Numbered from the stretch's first letter, positions 9,423-17,839 are shown. The stretch: 64,000 bases of DNA from Polymorphum gilvum SL003B-26A1 (GCF_000192745.1 NC_015259.1:3983001-4047000), one strand, 5' to 3'. Notes: generated from the sequence alone by a model not told the origin. Program-made: numbers and translations.

Positions 9423-10387
9423 GTGCGTTCCTTCAGATAGGGGATGCCGCTCGCTCGCGGCGGGATCGCCTTGCCGATGAACCCGGCGAGCAGGATGACG
9501 GTAAGGATGTAGGGAAGCGCCTGGAACACCTGCACCGGCACCTCGCCGATGCCGGGCAGCGGCTGGCCCTGCAGGCGGATGGCGACCGCATCGAGGAAGC
9601 CGAACAGCAGACAGGCGAACATGGCGTTGAGCGGACGCCACTTGGCGAAGATGAGCGCGGCCAGCGCGATGAAGCCCTTGCCGGCGGTCATGTCCTTGAT
9701 GAAGCCGGAGGACTGGGCGATCGACAAATAGGCGCCGGCGATGCCGCACAGCACGCCGCACAGGATCACCGCCCGGTAGCGCAGCAGCACGACCGAAATG
9801 CCGGCGGTGTCGACGGCTGCCGGGTTCTCGCCGACGGCGCGCAGGCGCAGGCCGAAGCGGGTGCGATAGAGCGCCCACCAGGTCAGCGGCACGGCCAGGA
9901 AGGCGGCATAGACCAGCACGTTGTGACCCGAGAGAAGCTCGGCATAGATCGGCCCGACGACCGGAACGGCCCGCAGTTCCTCGGCGAAGGGAAAGACGAT
10001 GTCGAGGAAGCGACCGCCCTCGGGCAGCGGCGGCGTGCGGCCGCCCTGGCGGAACCAGGCCTGGCCGAGCAGCGCGGTCAGGCCGGCGGCGAGGAAGTTG
10101 ATGGCGACGCCCGAGACGATCTGGTTGCCGCGGTTGGTGATCGAGGCGAAGCCGTGGACGAGCGCGAGGCCGACGGCGACGGCGATGCCGGCGGCGAGGC
10201 CCGCCCAGGCGCTGGCGGTCAGATAGGCGACCGCGCCGGCGCCGAAGGCTGCACCCAGCATCTTGCCCTCGAGGCCGATGTCGACCACGCCGGAGCGTTC
10301 GGAATAGAGGCCGGCCAGGCAGGCAAGCAGCAGCGGCGTCGACAGGCGCAGCGTGGAGTCGAGGATGAGGATGAGGGTTTCGAACAT
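9419..10387 (-). CDS. nucleoside-type ABC transporter permease (second subunit)
   Basis: Inner-membrane permease of 322 residues in the BPD_transp_2 family (YufQ/NupC-like), with eight or more hydrophobic segments. The sequence ERSGVVDIGLEGKMLGAAF near the N-terminus is the conserved helix typical of BMP-linked importers. The start ATG at 10385-10387 has GGAG nine bases upstream; the longer frame upstream is not used by relatives. It follows its partner permease by 10 bases and overlaps cdd. Nucleoside import is inferred from the family and from the salvage genes downstream. Confidence 0.92.
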   Translation of the reverse strand: MFETLILILDSTLRLSTPLLLACLAGLYSERSGVVDIGLEGKMLGAAFGAGAVAYLTASAWAGLAAGIAVAVGLALVHGFASITNRGNQIVSGVAINFLAAGLTALLGQAWFRQGGRTPPLPEGGRFLDIVFPFAEELRAVPVVGPIYAELLSGHNVLVYAAFLAVPLTWWALYRTRFGLRLRAVGENPAAVDTAGISVVLLRYRAVILCGVLCGIAGAYLSIAQSSGFIKDMTAGKGFIALAALIFAKWRPLNAMFACLLFGFLDAVAIRLQGQPLPGIGEVPVQVFQALPYILTVILLAGFIGKAIPPRASGIPYLKERT

Positions 10388-10397
10388 CGCCGTCTCC

Positions 10398-11504
10398 TCA
10401 ACCGACCGTCGCCGACGGCGCGCGGGCGAAGGTAAAGATCCGCACCAGCGTCGGCCGGAACATGTGTTCCAGCGCACCGGCGAACAGGATCACCAGGCCC
10501 TGAATGACCACGATCATGTCGCGGGTGATCGCCGGCTTCTCGAAGGAGAGTTCGGCGCCACCCTGGTAGAGCATGCCGAACAGGATCGCCGCGAGCACGA
10601 TGCCGAGCGGATGGGCGCGGCCCATCAGCGCTACGGCGATGCCGACGAAGCCGTAGCCGGAGACGAACTCGATCAGCAGCCGGTGCTGGGACCCCATGAT
10701 CTCGTTGATCGCCATCATGCCGGCGAGACCGCCGGAGATCAGCATAGCGACGACAATGGTGCGCGCCGGCGAGATGCCGGCATAGACCGCGGCGGTCGGG
10801 TTGGCGCCGAGGGTGCGGATGGCGTAGCCGAGACGCGTGCGCCAGACCAGGACCCAGACGGCGAGAGCCGCGACGAGCGCGAGCACCAGCGCCAGATTGA
10901 CGGGTGCGGTGCCGAAGGAGGCGAAGGGCAGCAGGTCGTTCAGCATCGGCAGACGACCGCCGGCCTCGAAGGTGCGCGTCTCCGGCTGCATGGAGCCCGG
11001 CTTGGCCATGACGTTGACCAGCAGGTAGACCATCAGCGAGGCGGCAATGAAGTTGAACATGATCGTGGTGATGACGACGTGACTGCCGCGCCGCGCCTGC
11101 AGCCAGGCCGGCACGAAGGCCCAGGCGGCGCCGGCGGCCGCCGCGCCGAGAACGGCGACGGGCATGGTCACCCACCAGGGCACGATGCGGTCGAGCGCAA
11201 GGCAGGCCCAGGCGACACCGAGCCCGCCGATATAGGCCTGGCCCTCGCCACCGATGTTGAACAGTCCGGCATGGAAGGCGACGGCGACGGCCAGGCCGGT
11301 GAAGATGAAGTTGGTGGCGTAGAACAGAGTGAAACCGATGCCCTCGCCGAAGCCGAGCGAGCCCCAGACAAGGATCCCGACGGCTTCAAGCGGGCTTTCC
11401 CCGATCAGCAGCACGACCAGGCCCGACACAAGGAAGGCGGCGGCAAGGTTGAGCAGCGGGATGAGGCCGAAGTCGACCCAGCGCGGCAATTGACCAGCAC
11501 TCAT
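10398..11504 (-). CDS. nucleoside-type ABC transporter permease (first subunit)
   Basis: Inner-membrane permease of 368 residues (YufP/NupB-like), with roughly ten hydrophobic segments. A cytoplasmic motif GEGQAYIGGLG lies near residue 90 and matches the conserved NxGxEGQ helix of BMP-type systems. The start at 11502-11504 overlaps the ATPase stop by four bases. It would pair with the following permease as a heterodimer driven by the double-ATPase protein. Confidence 0.92.
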   Translation of the reverse strand: MSAGQLPRWVDFGLIPLLNLAAAFLVSGLVVLLIGESPLEAVGILVWGSLGFGEGIGFTLFYATNFIFTGLAVAVAFHAGLFNIGGEGQAYIGGLGVAWACLALDRIVPWWVTMPVAVLGAAAAGAAWAFVPAWLQARRGSHVVITTIMFNFIAASLMVYLLVNVMAKPGSMQPETRTFEAGGRLPMLNDLLPFASFGTAPVNLALVLALVAALAVWVLVWRTRLGYAIRTLGANPTAAVYAGISPARTIVVAMLISGGLAGMMAINEIMGSQHRLLIEFVSGYGFVGIAVALMGRAHPLGIVLAAILFGMLYQGGAELSFEKPAITRDMIVVIQGLVILFAGALEHMFRPTLVRIFTFARAPSATVG

Positions 11505-13042
11505 GGGTGCGCTCCGTGAACGGTTCCGTCATGGACGCCGGCCATCAGCAGGCCCAGTTCGGCCTCGCCCGTCTCGGCCGGGCGCTCGCCGACGATGCTG
11601 CCGTCGAACATGACCAGCACCCTGTCGGCCAGCGAGCGGATCTCGTCGAGCTCGACGGAGACGAGCAGGATGCCCTTGCCGGCATCGCGCATCTCGATCA
11701 GGCGCCTGTGGATGAACTCGATGGCCCCGATGTCGACGCCGCGGGTCGGCTGGCCGACCAGAAGCACGGTCGGGTCGCGCTCAATCTCGCGCGCGAGCAC
11801 AATCTTCTGCTGGTTGCCACCGGAGAAGCTGGCCGTCTTGAGCTGGCAGTCGGGCGGACGGATGTCATATTTCTCGATCTCGGCGCGCGCCTCGTTGCGG
11901 ATAGCCCTGATGTCCAGGAAAGGGCCGCGGCCGTATTGCGGATTGTCCTGATAGCCGAGGATGGCGTTCTCGTATTCGGCGAACCCGGTTACCAGGCCCA
12001 TGCGGTGGCGATCCTCGGGCACGTGGCACAGGCCCCTTCGCCGCATCTCGGCCGGATCGAGCGGGGTGGCCGCGATGTCCACGGCCTCGCCGGCGATCCA
12101 GATGCTGCCCTTGCGGGCGCGGCGAATGCCGGCGATCGCTTCCAGAAGTTCCGACTGGCCGTTGCCGGACACGCCGGCGATGCCGACGATCTCGCCGGCG
12201 CGGACGTCGAAGGACACGTTCCTGACCACGTCGACGCCGCGGCTGTCGGTCACCGTCAGGTGGTCGACGACGAGCACCTTCTCCTTCGGCTGGGCTGGCG
12301 TCTTGTCGACCCGAAGCAGCACGCTGCGACCGACCATCAGTTCGGCGAGTTCCTCCATCGTTGTCTCGGCGGTGGCGCGGGTGGCGACCATCTCGCCGCG
12401 GCGCATCACCGAGACGGTGTCGGTGACGGCCATGATCTCGCGCAGCTTGTGGGTGATGAGCAAGACCGTCTTGCCCTGATCCCTCAGCACCTGGAGGATG
12501 CGGAACAGATGGTCGGCCTCCGCCGGGGTGAGCACGCCGGTCGGCTCGTCGAGGATCAGGATCTCGGCGCCGCGCAGCAGGACCTTGAGGATTTCGACGC
12601 GTTGCTGGAGGCCGACGGGCAGGTCCTCGACCACGGCGTCCGGGTCGACCTTGAGGTTGTATTCGGCGTCCAGGCGCCGGAGTTCGGCGCGCGCACGGTC
12701 GGCGCCGCCGCCCAGAAACAACCCCTCCTCCGCGCCGAGCAGGACGTTTTCCAGCACGGTGAAGGTGTCGACCAGCATGAAATGCTGATGGACCATGCCG
12801 ATGCCGAGCCTGATGGCAGCGCGGGAATCGGCGATCACCGCCGTCTTGCCGCTGACCAGGATCTCGCCGCTGTCGGCGTGGTAGAAGCCGTAGAGGATCG
12901 ACATGAGGGTTGACTTGCCGGCGCCGTTCTCGCCGACGATGCCGTGGATCGAGCCCTTCCGGACGACGAGATCGATGTCCCTGTTGGCGTGGACCGAGCC
13001 GAAGCGCTTGTTGATCTTGCGCAACTCGATGGCAGGCGTCAT
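11501..13042 (-). CDS. nucleoside-type ABC transporter ATP-binding protein, two fused ATPase domains
   Basis: 513 residues with two ABC domains. The first has a perfect Walker A (GENGAGKST, near residue 37), signature VGLQQRVEI and Walker B LILDEPTGVLTP. The second has a degenerate Walker A (GVSGNGQSE), signature SFSGGNQQK and Walker B LLVGQPTRGVDIG. This asymmetry is standard for the RbsA/YufO/NupA class. Start ATG at 13040-13042. It lies about 180 bases after the binding-protein gene, with a strong hairpin in that gap that probably lowers its expression relative to the binding protein. Confidence 0.94.
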   Translation of the reverse strand: MTPAIELRKINKRFGSVHANRDIDLVVRKGSIHGIVGENGAGKSTLMSILYGFYHADSGEILVSGKTAVIADSRAAIRLGIGMVHQHFMLVDTFTVLENVLLGAEEGLFLGGGADRARAELRRLDAEYNLKVDPDAVVEDLPVGLQQRVEILKVLLRGAEILILDEPTGVLTPAEADHLFRILQVLRDQGKTVLLITHKLREIMAVTDTVSVMRRGEMVATRATAETTMEELAELMVGRSVLLRVDKTPAQPKEKVLVVDHLTVTDSRGVDVVRNVSFDVRAGEIVGIAGVSGNGQSELLEAIAGIRRARKGSIWIAGEAVDIAATPLDPAEMRRRGLCHVPEDRHRMGLVTGFAEYENAILGYQDNPQYGRGPFLDIRAIRNEARAEIEKYDIRPPDCQLKTASFSGGNQQKIVLAREIERDPTVLLVGQPTRGVDIGAIEFIHRRLIEMRDAGKGILLVSVELDEIRSLADRVLVMFDGSIVGERPAETGEAELGLLMAGVHDGTVHGAHP

Positions 13043-13177
13043 CGCGCTCCCCCTGTTACCCCCTCACGACCCCGCCGGTGTCCCCGGCGGTCGTGCTCGC
13101 GCGCGAACCGGCGGCGACCGGCGCCTCGGGATCCTAGCACCGGACCGCTGCCGCGGCGCCGGGCAAAACACGGAGAC

Positions 13178-13208
13178 GCCGCACGGCAACCAAAGCGGGC
13201 CGTGCGGC
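13178..13208 (-). terminator. intercistronic hairpin after the binding-protein gene
   Basis: Perfect 10-bp inverted repeat GCCGCACGGC (13178-13187) and GCCGTGCGGC (13199-13208) with an 11-base loop. It begins 17 bases beyond the binding-protein stop codon. On the transcribed strand the stem is followed by GTCTCCGTGTTTTGC, a weak U-run. It may act as a partial terminator or as a 3' mRNA stabiliser, giving more binding protein than membrane subunits. Confidence 0.7.
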
Positions 13209-13224
13209 GCGGTGCAGTTCCCGC

Positions 13225-14223
13225 TCAGAACGGGCAGGTCTGGTCGGCCATGTAGTCGTGGACCTTGACCGTGCCGGAGACGATGTCTTCCCTGGCCTTG
13301 TCGACGGCCGCCTTCATCTCCGCGGTGATCAGTTTCTCGTTGTGCTCGTCGAGAGCCCAGTCGACGCCGCCCTCGGCGAGGCCGAGAACGGTGACGCCGG
13401 ACGTCCACCTGCCGTTGCGGGCATCCTCGAAGGCGTCATAGACGGCGACGTCGACGCGCTTCAGCATCGAGGTCAGCACCGAGCCTGGGTGCAGGGCGTT
13501 CTGGTTGCTGTCGACGCCGATGCCGAGCTTCCCGGCGTCGGCAGCCGCCTGCAGCACGCCGATGCCGGTGCCGCCGGCGGCGTGATAGACTACGTCGGCG
13601 CCACGGGCGAACTGCGACTTGGCCAGTTCACCACCCTTGACCGGATCGTTCCACGCTGCCCCGGTGTCGCCGGTCATGTTCTCGAACACTTCCGCGTCGG
13701 GCTTGGCCGCCAGAACCCCCTGCTTGTAGCCGCAGGCGAACTTGCGGATCAGCGGAATGTCCATGCCGCCGACGAAGCCGACCTTGCCGGTCTGTGACGC
13801 CATGGCCGCGAGCATGCCGACCATGTAGGAGCCCTCGTGTTCCTTGAACACGACGGACCGCACGTTGGGCAGATCGACGACCATGTCGACGATGGCGAAC
13901 TGGATGTCCGGGAATTCCTTGGCAATCTTCTCCACGGCATTGGCCTGGGAGAAACCGATGGCGACGATCGGGCTCTGGCCGCGCTTGGCGAAGTTGCGCA
14001 GCGCCTGCTCGCGCTGGCTGTCGTTCTGGATCTCGAAGTCGCGGTAGTCGATGCCGCTGGCCTTCTTGAACTCCTCGGCGCCGGCATAGGCGGCCTCGTT
14101 GAACGACTTGTCGAACTTGCCGCCCATATCATACAGGACGGCGGGCTGGATGTCCGCCGCCTGGGCGGAGGCGGCCATAGCCAGGCCGGCGAAAGCGGCG
14201 CTGATCGTCAAGAGCTTCTTCAC
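13225..14223 (-). CDS. BMP-family nucleoside ABC transporter substrate-binding protein
   Basis: Periplasmic binding protein of 332 residues. A Sec signal peptide (KKLLTISAAFAGLAMAASAQA) is followed by mature ADIQPAVLYD. The PnrA/BMP core motifs are DKSFNEAAYAG, GFVGGMDIPLI and IGVDSNQN. There is no lipobox, so it is soluble, as is usual in Gram-negatives. A GTG at 14221-14223 is chosen as start because GGAGG sits eight bases upstream; an in-frame ATG 18 bases further upstream would put that SD inside the gene. It lies 76 bases after the SorC-type regulator. It would bind purine or pyrimidine nucleosides, inferred from the operon. Confidence 0.92.
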   Translation of the reverse strand: MKKLLTISAAFAGLAMAASAQAADIQPAVLYDMGGKFDKSFNEAAYAGAEEFKKASGIDYRDFEIQNDSQREQALRNFAKRGQSPIVAIGFSQANAVEKIAKEFPDIQFAIVDMVVDLPNVRSVVFKEHEGSYMVGMLAAMASQTGKVGFVGGMDIPLIRKFACGYKQGVLAAKPDAEVFENMTGDTGAAWNDPVKGGELAKSQFARGADVVYHAAGGTGIGVLQAAADAGKLGIGVDSNQNALHPGSVLTSMLKRVDVAVYDAFEDARNGRWTSGVTVLGLAEGGVDWALDEHNEKLITAEMKAAVDKAREDIVSGTVKVHDYMADQTCPF

Positions 14224-14299
14224 TCGTCTGTCCTCCGACATTCGGATCCGCCACGACGGCCGGATCCCCTTCTGCTTCCCTCTGAGACCGAACCGGCCG

Positions 14300-15286
14300 T
14301 CAGGCCGACTCCGCCAGTTGCGAACCAACCATCCCGCGGAGCGCCCGTGCCAGGGTCTCGTCCGCGATCAGATCGGTAATGACGCCGGTGCGCAGCGCGG
14401 CAAGCGTCGCTTCAGCCTTGCCTTCCCCGCCTACCAGCGCAATCACGCGTGCGCCGCGCACTTCCTCGAAATGCAGACCGACGGCGCAATCGCCGAGCGG
14501 CACCGGCGCGATGCTGCCGTCGATGGTCAGGAACTTGCCCATGAGATCGCTGACCGCGCCGGCCCGTTTCAGCTCTTCCTGCTCTGCCTTCTTGATCAGG
14601 CCGCGCTGGACGAGATGCCCCTCGTCGTTGATCGAGCCGATGCCGACAACGAACACATCCGACTGGCGCGCGCGTTCCAGAAGGTCCTGGACACTGCGCT
14701 GACCGAGAAACATGTCCCGTTCCTCGAGGTTCTCGGCGAAATAGGGAACCGGCAGATAATAGCCCTCGCCGCCGGTGCGCTCGAGCATGCGCTGGACGAC
14801 GTCATAGGGGTTGGCCGACAGCTTGCGCATCAGCGACCCGGATATCGACATGATCGCCAGATCGGGCCGCATCATGCGCGGCATGGCCTCGACCGAGGCC
14901 TTCAGGGTCCGACCCATGCCGACGCCGACCCGGGTCACGTCCGGTGATGACAGCACGTTGGACAGGAAATTGCCGGCAGCGGCCGCCACGCCCCGGATCG
15001 CCGTGTCCTGATCGCCGCCGCCGAGGTCAGGCGCGATGATGCAGGTGGACAGCCCGAACAGGCGGGCGAACTCATCTTCCAGCTTGAGGCATTCGATCGG
15101 CCGGCCCTCGATCTGGAAGCGTACCAGCCCTTCCTTCTGGGCGTGGGCGATGAGCCGATGCACCTTGGCAGGCGAAACGCCGAGACGGCTGGCGATCTCG
15201 CCCTGCGTGCAGCCGCCCACGAAGGACAGCCACGCGGCCCGTACCGAGAGGTAAGTCGTCCAGTCCTCGTCCTGCACCCGCGCCAC
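14300..15286 (-). CDS. SorC/DeoR-type sugar-binding transcriptional regulator
   Basis: 328 residues. An N-terminal helix-turn-helix (TQGEIASRLGVSPAKVHRLIAHAQ, residues about 28-50) precedes a large SorC/CggR-type sugar-phosphate effector domain (GVGMGRTLKA; VFVVGIGSIND). It is the first gene of the nucleoside operon, so it probably represses that operon and is relieved by deoxyribose- or ribose-phosphate, as for Bacillus DeoR. The start is a GTG at 15284-15286 with a poor SD. A second GTG nine bases downstream is also possible, so the start is uncertain by a few residues. Confidence 0.88.
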   Translation of the reverse strand: MARVQDEDWTTYLSVRAAWLSFVGGCTQGEIASRLGVSPAKVHRLIAHAQKEGLVRFQIEGRPIECLKLEDEFARLFGLSTCIIAPDLGGGDQDTAIRGVAAAAGNFLSNVLSSPDVTRVGVGMGRTLKASVEAMPRMMRPDLAIMSISGSLMRKLSANPYDVVQRMLERTGGEGYYLPVPYFAENLEERDMFLGQRSVQDLLERARQSDVFVVGIGSINDEGHLVQRGLIKKAEQEELKRAGAVSDLMGKFLTIDGSIAPVPLGDCAVGLHFEEVRGARVIALVGGEGKAEATLAALRTGVITDLIADETLARALRGMVGSQLAESA

Positions 15287-15487
15287 CCGTCGTCGTTGCC
15301 CGCCGCTTCGCTTCCGCCGTCGGCCCCGGGAAGGGCCCCTGGCGAAAATTTCTTCAGCTGATGAGAATTATTTCAGGAAACTTGCCTTTCCATTCGAGCT
15401 TCGTCAAGCGTCCGAAGGTCGATTCGGGCCTGATTTTCGTTTGTCGTCCAGCCTGTATCCCTGTCGCGATCGGATCTGCGTAACGTG

Positions 15488-15524
15488 TGGGCAGGCAGAT
15501 CAACCACTGGGCAATTCCTGCCCA
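15488..15524. promoter_or_regulatory. TGGGCA repeat cluster, candidate upstream activator site
   Basis: TGGGCAGG at 15488-15495 and its exact complement CCTGCCCA at 15517-15524 form an 8-bp inverted repeat. A further TGGGCA lies at 15508-15513. The cluster sits about 130-165 bases upstream of the sigma-54 -24 element, a normal distance for an enhancer-binding protein site. The binding protein is unknown. Confidence 0.4.
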
Positions 15525-15651
15525 TCGAAACGGCGAGAAAACCGACACCCGGCAAAAATTGCCGGGCAAAAATCGACCCAGCCCTGCGCAGGCAAAAGTG
15601 CGCACATTGTGCGCCTTTGATTTGCCGACGAATTTCGAGCCCGGCTGAGTC

Positions 15652-15667
15652 TGGCACGCCTATTGCT
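15652..15667 (+). promoter_or_regulatory. sigma-54 (RpoN) promoter for the DUF1194 genes
   Basis: TGGCACGCCTATTGCT matches the RpoN consensus TGGCACG-N4-TTGCW at every defined position. The invariant GG (15653-15654) and GC (15665-15666) have the obligatory ten-base spacing. Transcription would start near 15678, leaving about 137 bases of leader before the first DUF1194 gene. It implies control by an enhancer-binding activator. Confidence 0.82.
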
Positions 15668-15814
15668 GTGCGACATTCATGCGTCGGCTCATCAAAATCG
15701 TCAGATATCCGCTGTTTTCCCGATGGGTCACGCATCCATCCGGCGCTTAGCCGCAACAACAAAATCGCCCAGGGAGACGTGGATTCTCGGCCTCGGCCTA
15801 ACAAGGAGAAGACC

Positions 15815-16651
15815 ATGCGTCTCAGTGCGTGCACATGCTTCCTCGGGGGCTCTGCCCTTTCGGCCGCAGCGCTGCTGTGCGGCCTCCTCTCGGCCGCTCC
15901 CGCCCTCGCGCGGGATTTCCGGCCGCCATCCGCCTTCAGTTCCCTGTCCCCGGCAACCGAAGTCGACGTGGAACTCGTTCTCGCTGTCGACATTTCGCAA
16001 TCCATGGATACCGACGAACAGGAGGTCCAGCGCGCGGGCTATGTCGCGGCCCTGACATCCGACGAAGTGCTCGACGCGATCCGCTTCGGACCGACCGGCC
16101 GCATCGCCGTCACCTATGTGGAATGGGGTGGCGTCGGCGAGCATTTCACCGTGGCGGACTGGACCCTGATCGAGGACCGGGCGTCGGCCTCCGCCTTCGC
16201 CGCCAGAATCGCCGAAGCGCCCCTGCGCCAGGTGCAGCGGACGTCGATCGTCTCCGCTCTCGACCGGGCGGTCGAGATGATGCGGTCCAATCCCTACCAA
16301 GGCCTGCGCAAGGTGATCGACATTTCCGGCGACGGGCCCAACAACCAGGGCGGCTCGGTGACGGAAATGCGCGACCGGGTACTCGCCGCCGGAATCACGA
16401 TCAACGGCCTGCCGCTGATGATGAAAGCGGAGACCACGGCCTGGCAGGCGATGCTGCACCTCGACCACTATTACGAGGACTGCGTGATCGGCGGGCCGGG
16501 GTCGTTCTCGATACCCGTCCGGTCCAAGGAGTCCTTCGCGGATGCGATCCGGATGAAACTGGTGCTGGAGATTGCCGGCCTGGTGCAGGATCAGCCGAAG
16601 GTCATGCTGGCGTCCTCGCGCCAACCGATCCGCTGCAACCTGTTCGACTGA
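15815..16651 (+). CDS. secreted DUF1194 vWA-like protein, first copy
   Basis: 278 residues with a signal peptide ending near ALA at residues 30-32. The mature domain has the DUF1194 (von Willebrand A-like) fold. The MIDAS motif DISQS is at residues 59-63, and DISGDGPNNQGG further on supplies the second metal-site loop. The start ATG at 15815 has AAGGAG nine bases upstream. It should be periplasmic or exported and bind a divalent metal and a protein or surface ligand; no member has a firm role I can name. It lies under the sigma-54 promoter and is followed by a close paralogue after 141 bases. The C-terminus ends with a single cysteine (RCNLFD). Confidence 0.85.
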   Translation: MRLSACTCFLGGSALSAAALLCGLLSAAPALARDFRPPSAFSSLSPATEVDVELVLAVDISQSMDTDEQEVQRAGYVAALTSDEVLDAIRFGPTGRIAVTYVEWGGVGEHFTVADWTLIEDRASASAFAARIAEAPLRQVQRTSIVSALDRAVEMMRSNPYQGLRKVIDISGDGPNNQGGSVTEMRDRVLAAGITINGLPLMMKAETTAWQAMLHLDHYYEDCVIGGPGSFSIPVRSKESFADAIRMKLVLEIAGLVQDQPKVMLASSRQPIRCNLFD

Positions 16652-16654
16652 CGC

Positions 16655-16709
16655 ACCGGCCCGGCGCCGCCGGTCACGCAATCGCGACTTTGCGTCCGGG
16701 CCGGTTTTC
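16655..16709 (+). terminator. terminator-like nested hairpin between the DUF1194 copies
   Basis: Outer arms ACCGGCCCGG (16655-16664) and CCGGGCCGGT (16696-16705) enclose an inner ACGCAA/TTGCGT stem (16676-16681 and 16690-16695). TTTT follows. Its position directly after the first DUF1194 stop suggests partial or full termination, so the second copy may have its own promoter. Confidence 0.55.
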
Positions 16710-16792
16710 GGCACACTGTCAGACCATCGCGCCGGGCCCGTGCAGGCGGTCCCGGCGCCCCGAAGCGCTCGCGCAGGGAGGTTCGACTGCGC

Positions 16793-17695
16793 ATGCCGTC
16801 TTGCGAACGCAGCCGGGCAGACACCCTCGTCCGCCCATTCGCTCTCTTCGGCCTGCCCGGCCGCGCCGCCGCGGCTGTCGCCGTCGTCCTGGTCGCCATG
16901 CTGGCGCCCGCAGCGCTCGATGGCGCCAAAGCCGACGAAGTCGATGTCGCCATCGTTCTGGCAGTCGACATTTCCTATTCGATGGACGAGGACGAACTTC
17001 GTCTGCAGCGCAGCGGCTATATCGACGCGGTCACCTCGGGCGAGGTGCTGGCGGCCATCCGCGGCGGGCTGGTCGGCCGGATTGCCCTCGCCTATGTGGA
17101 ATGGGCGGGCGCGCTGTCGCAGGCCACCCTGATCGACTGGCACGTCGTCGATGACGCGGCGTCCGCGGAGACCTTCGCCTCGGCCCTGGCCGAAGCGCCG
17201 ATCCGACGCGCCTACCGAACGGCAATCGGCGACGCGTTGCTGTATTCCGCTGCCCAGTTCGAGCGCCTGCCGCACGACGCCATGCGCCGCGTCATCGACA
17301 TTTCGGGCGACGGCCCGAACAATCAGGGCACGCTCGCGCCGCTCGCCCGCGACATGGTCATCAGGGACGGTATCGTCATCAACGGCCTGCCGCTCGTGAT
17401 GAAGGAACGCGGCTACAGCCTGTTCGACATCGTCGACCTCGACCGCTACTACCGCGACTGCGTCACCGGCGGCGCCGGCTCCTTCGTCATCCCGATCCGC
17501 AGCGAGGACGCCTTTGCCGAATCGATCCGCCGCAAGCTGGTGCTGGAGATCGCCGGCGTCGTTCCCGAGGTCGTTCCCGAGGTCGTTCCCGGGGACGAAC
17601 CCGTGCGGATCTGGCGTGCCGCCGACGGCATCGATCCGTTCTGCCTGATCGGCGAGCGGCTATGGCAGCAGCGCATGCGCAACCTGGATCCCTGA
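16793..17695 (+). CDS. secreted DUF1194 vWA-like protein, second copy
   Basis: 300 residues, a paralogue of the gene just upstream. An N-terminal hydrophobic segment (residues about 24-48) serves as signal or anchor. The same MIDAS DISYS is at 59-63, the same DISGDGPNNQG loop follows, and both copies share INGLPL and LDRYYRDCVTGGAGSF. It differs by a C-terminal extension carrying three VVPE/VVPG repeats encoded by a 12-base DNA repeat. The start ATG at 16793 has GGGAGG about 12 bases upstream. The first ~20 residues are basic and may be mis-assigned. Function unknown. Confidence 0.82.
   Translation: MPSCERSRADTLVRPFALFGLPGRAAAAVAVVLVAMLAPAALDGAKADEVDVAIVLAVDISYSMDEDELRLQRSGYIDAVTSGEVLAAIRGGLVGRIALAYVEWAGALSQATLIDWHVVDDAASAETFASALAEAPIRRAYRTAIGDALLYSAAQFERLPHDAMRRVIDISGDGPNNQGTLAPLARDMVIRDGIVINGLPLVMKERGYSLFDIVDLDRYYRDCVTGGAGSFVIPIRSEDAFAESIRRKLVLEIAGVVPEVVPEVVPGDEPVRIWRAADGIDPFCLIGERLWQQRMRNLDP
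17558..17593 (+). repeat. 12-base in-frame tandem repeat (VVPE)
   Basis: Three units of GTCGTTCCCGAG (17558-17569, 17570-17581) with the last ending GGG (17582-17593). They encode VVPE VVPE VVPG near the C-terminus of the second DUF1194 protein. Likely arisen by slippage; the first paralogue lacks it. Confidence 0.9.
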
Positions 17696-17730
17696 GCGCA
17701 TCGTACGCCGTCTCCCCCGATACTGCAGCC

Positions 17731-17770
17731 CCGGCCGGTCCTTTCCGACCCGGGCCGGCCTTTGCCTTTC
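17731..17770 (+). terminator. Rho-independent-like terminator after the second DUF1194 gene
   Basis: CCGGCC-GGTC (17731-17740) pairs with GACC-CG-GGCCGG (17747-17758), leaving a two-base bulge. The run CCTTTGCCTTTC follows. It lies about 35 bases after the stop codon and before mgsA. Confidence 0.6.
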
Positions 17771-17839
17771 AGCCGCGACCGGCTAAAGCTGGTGCGAACC
17801 CGCTTCAAACAGCCAGGTCACGTGCAGGAAACGCGAACG

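Larger units (their letters stand above)
15287..15814. other. 528-base divergent promoter region
   Basis: Non-coding space between the minus-strand nucleoside operon and the plus-strand DUF1194 genes, rich in small inverted repeats. Near the regulator start there is an AT-rich stretch with palindrome TCAGCTGA (15354-15361) that could be an operator for the SorC-type protein. Further along are CCCGGCAA/TTGCCGGG (15548-15566) and GCGCAC/GTGCGC (15600-15614). The separate TGGGCA cluster and sigma-54 promoter are listed on their own. I see no coding gene here. Confidence 0.7.
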
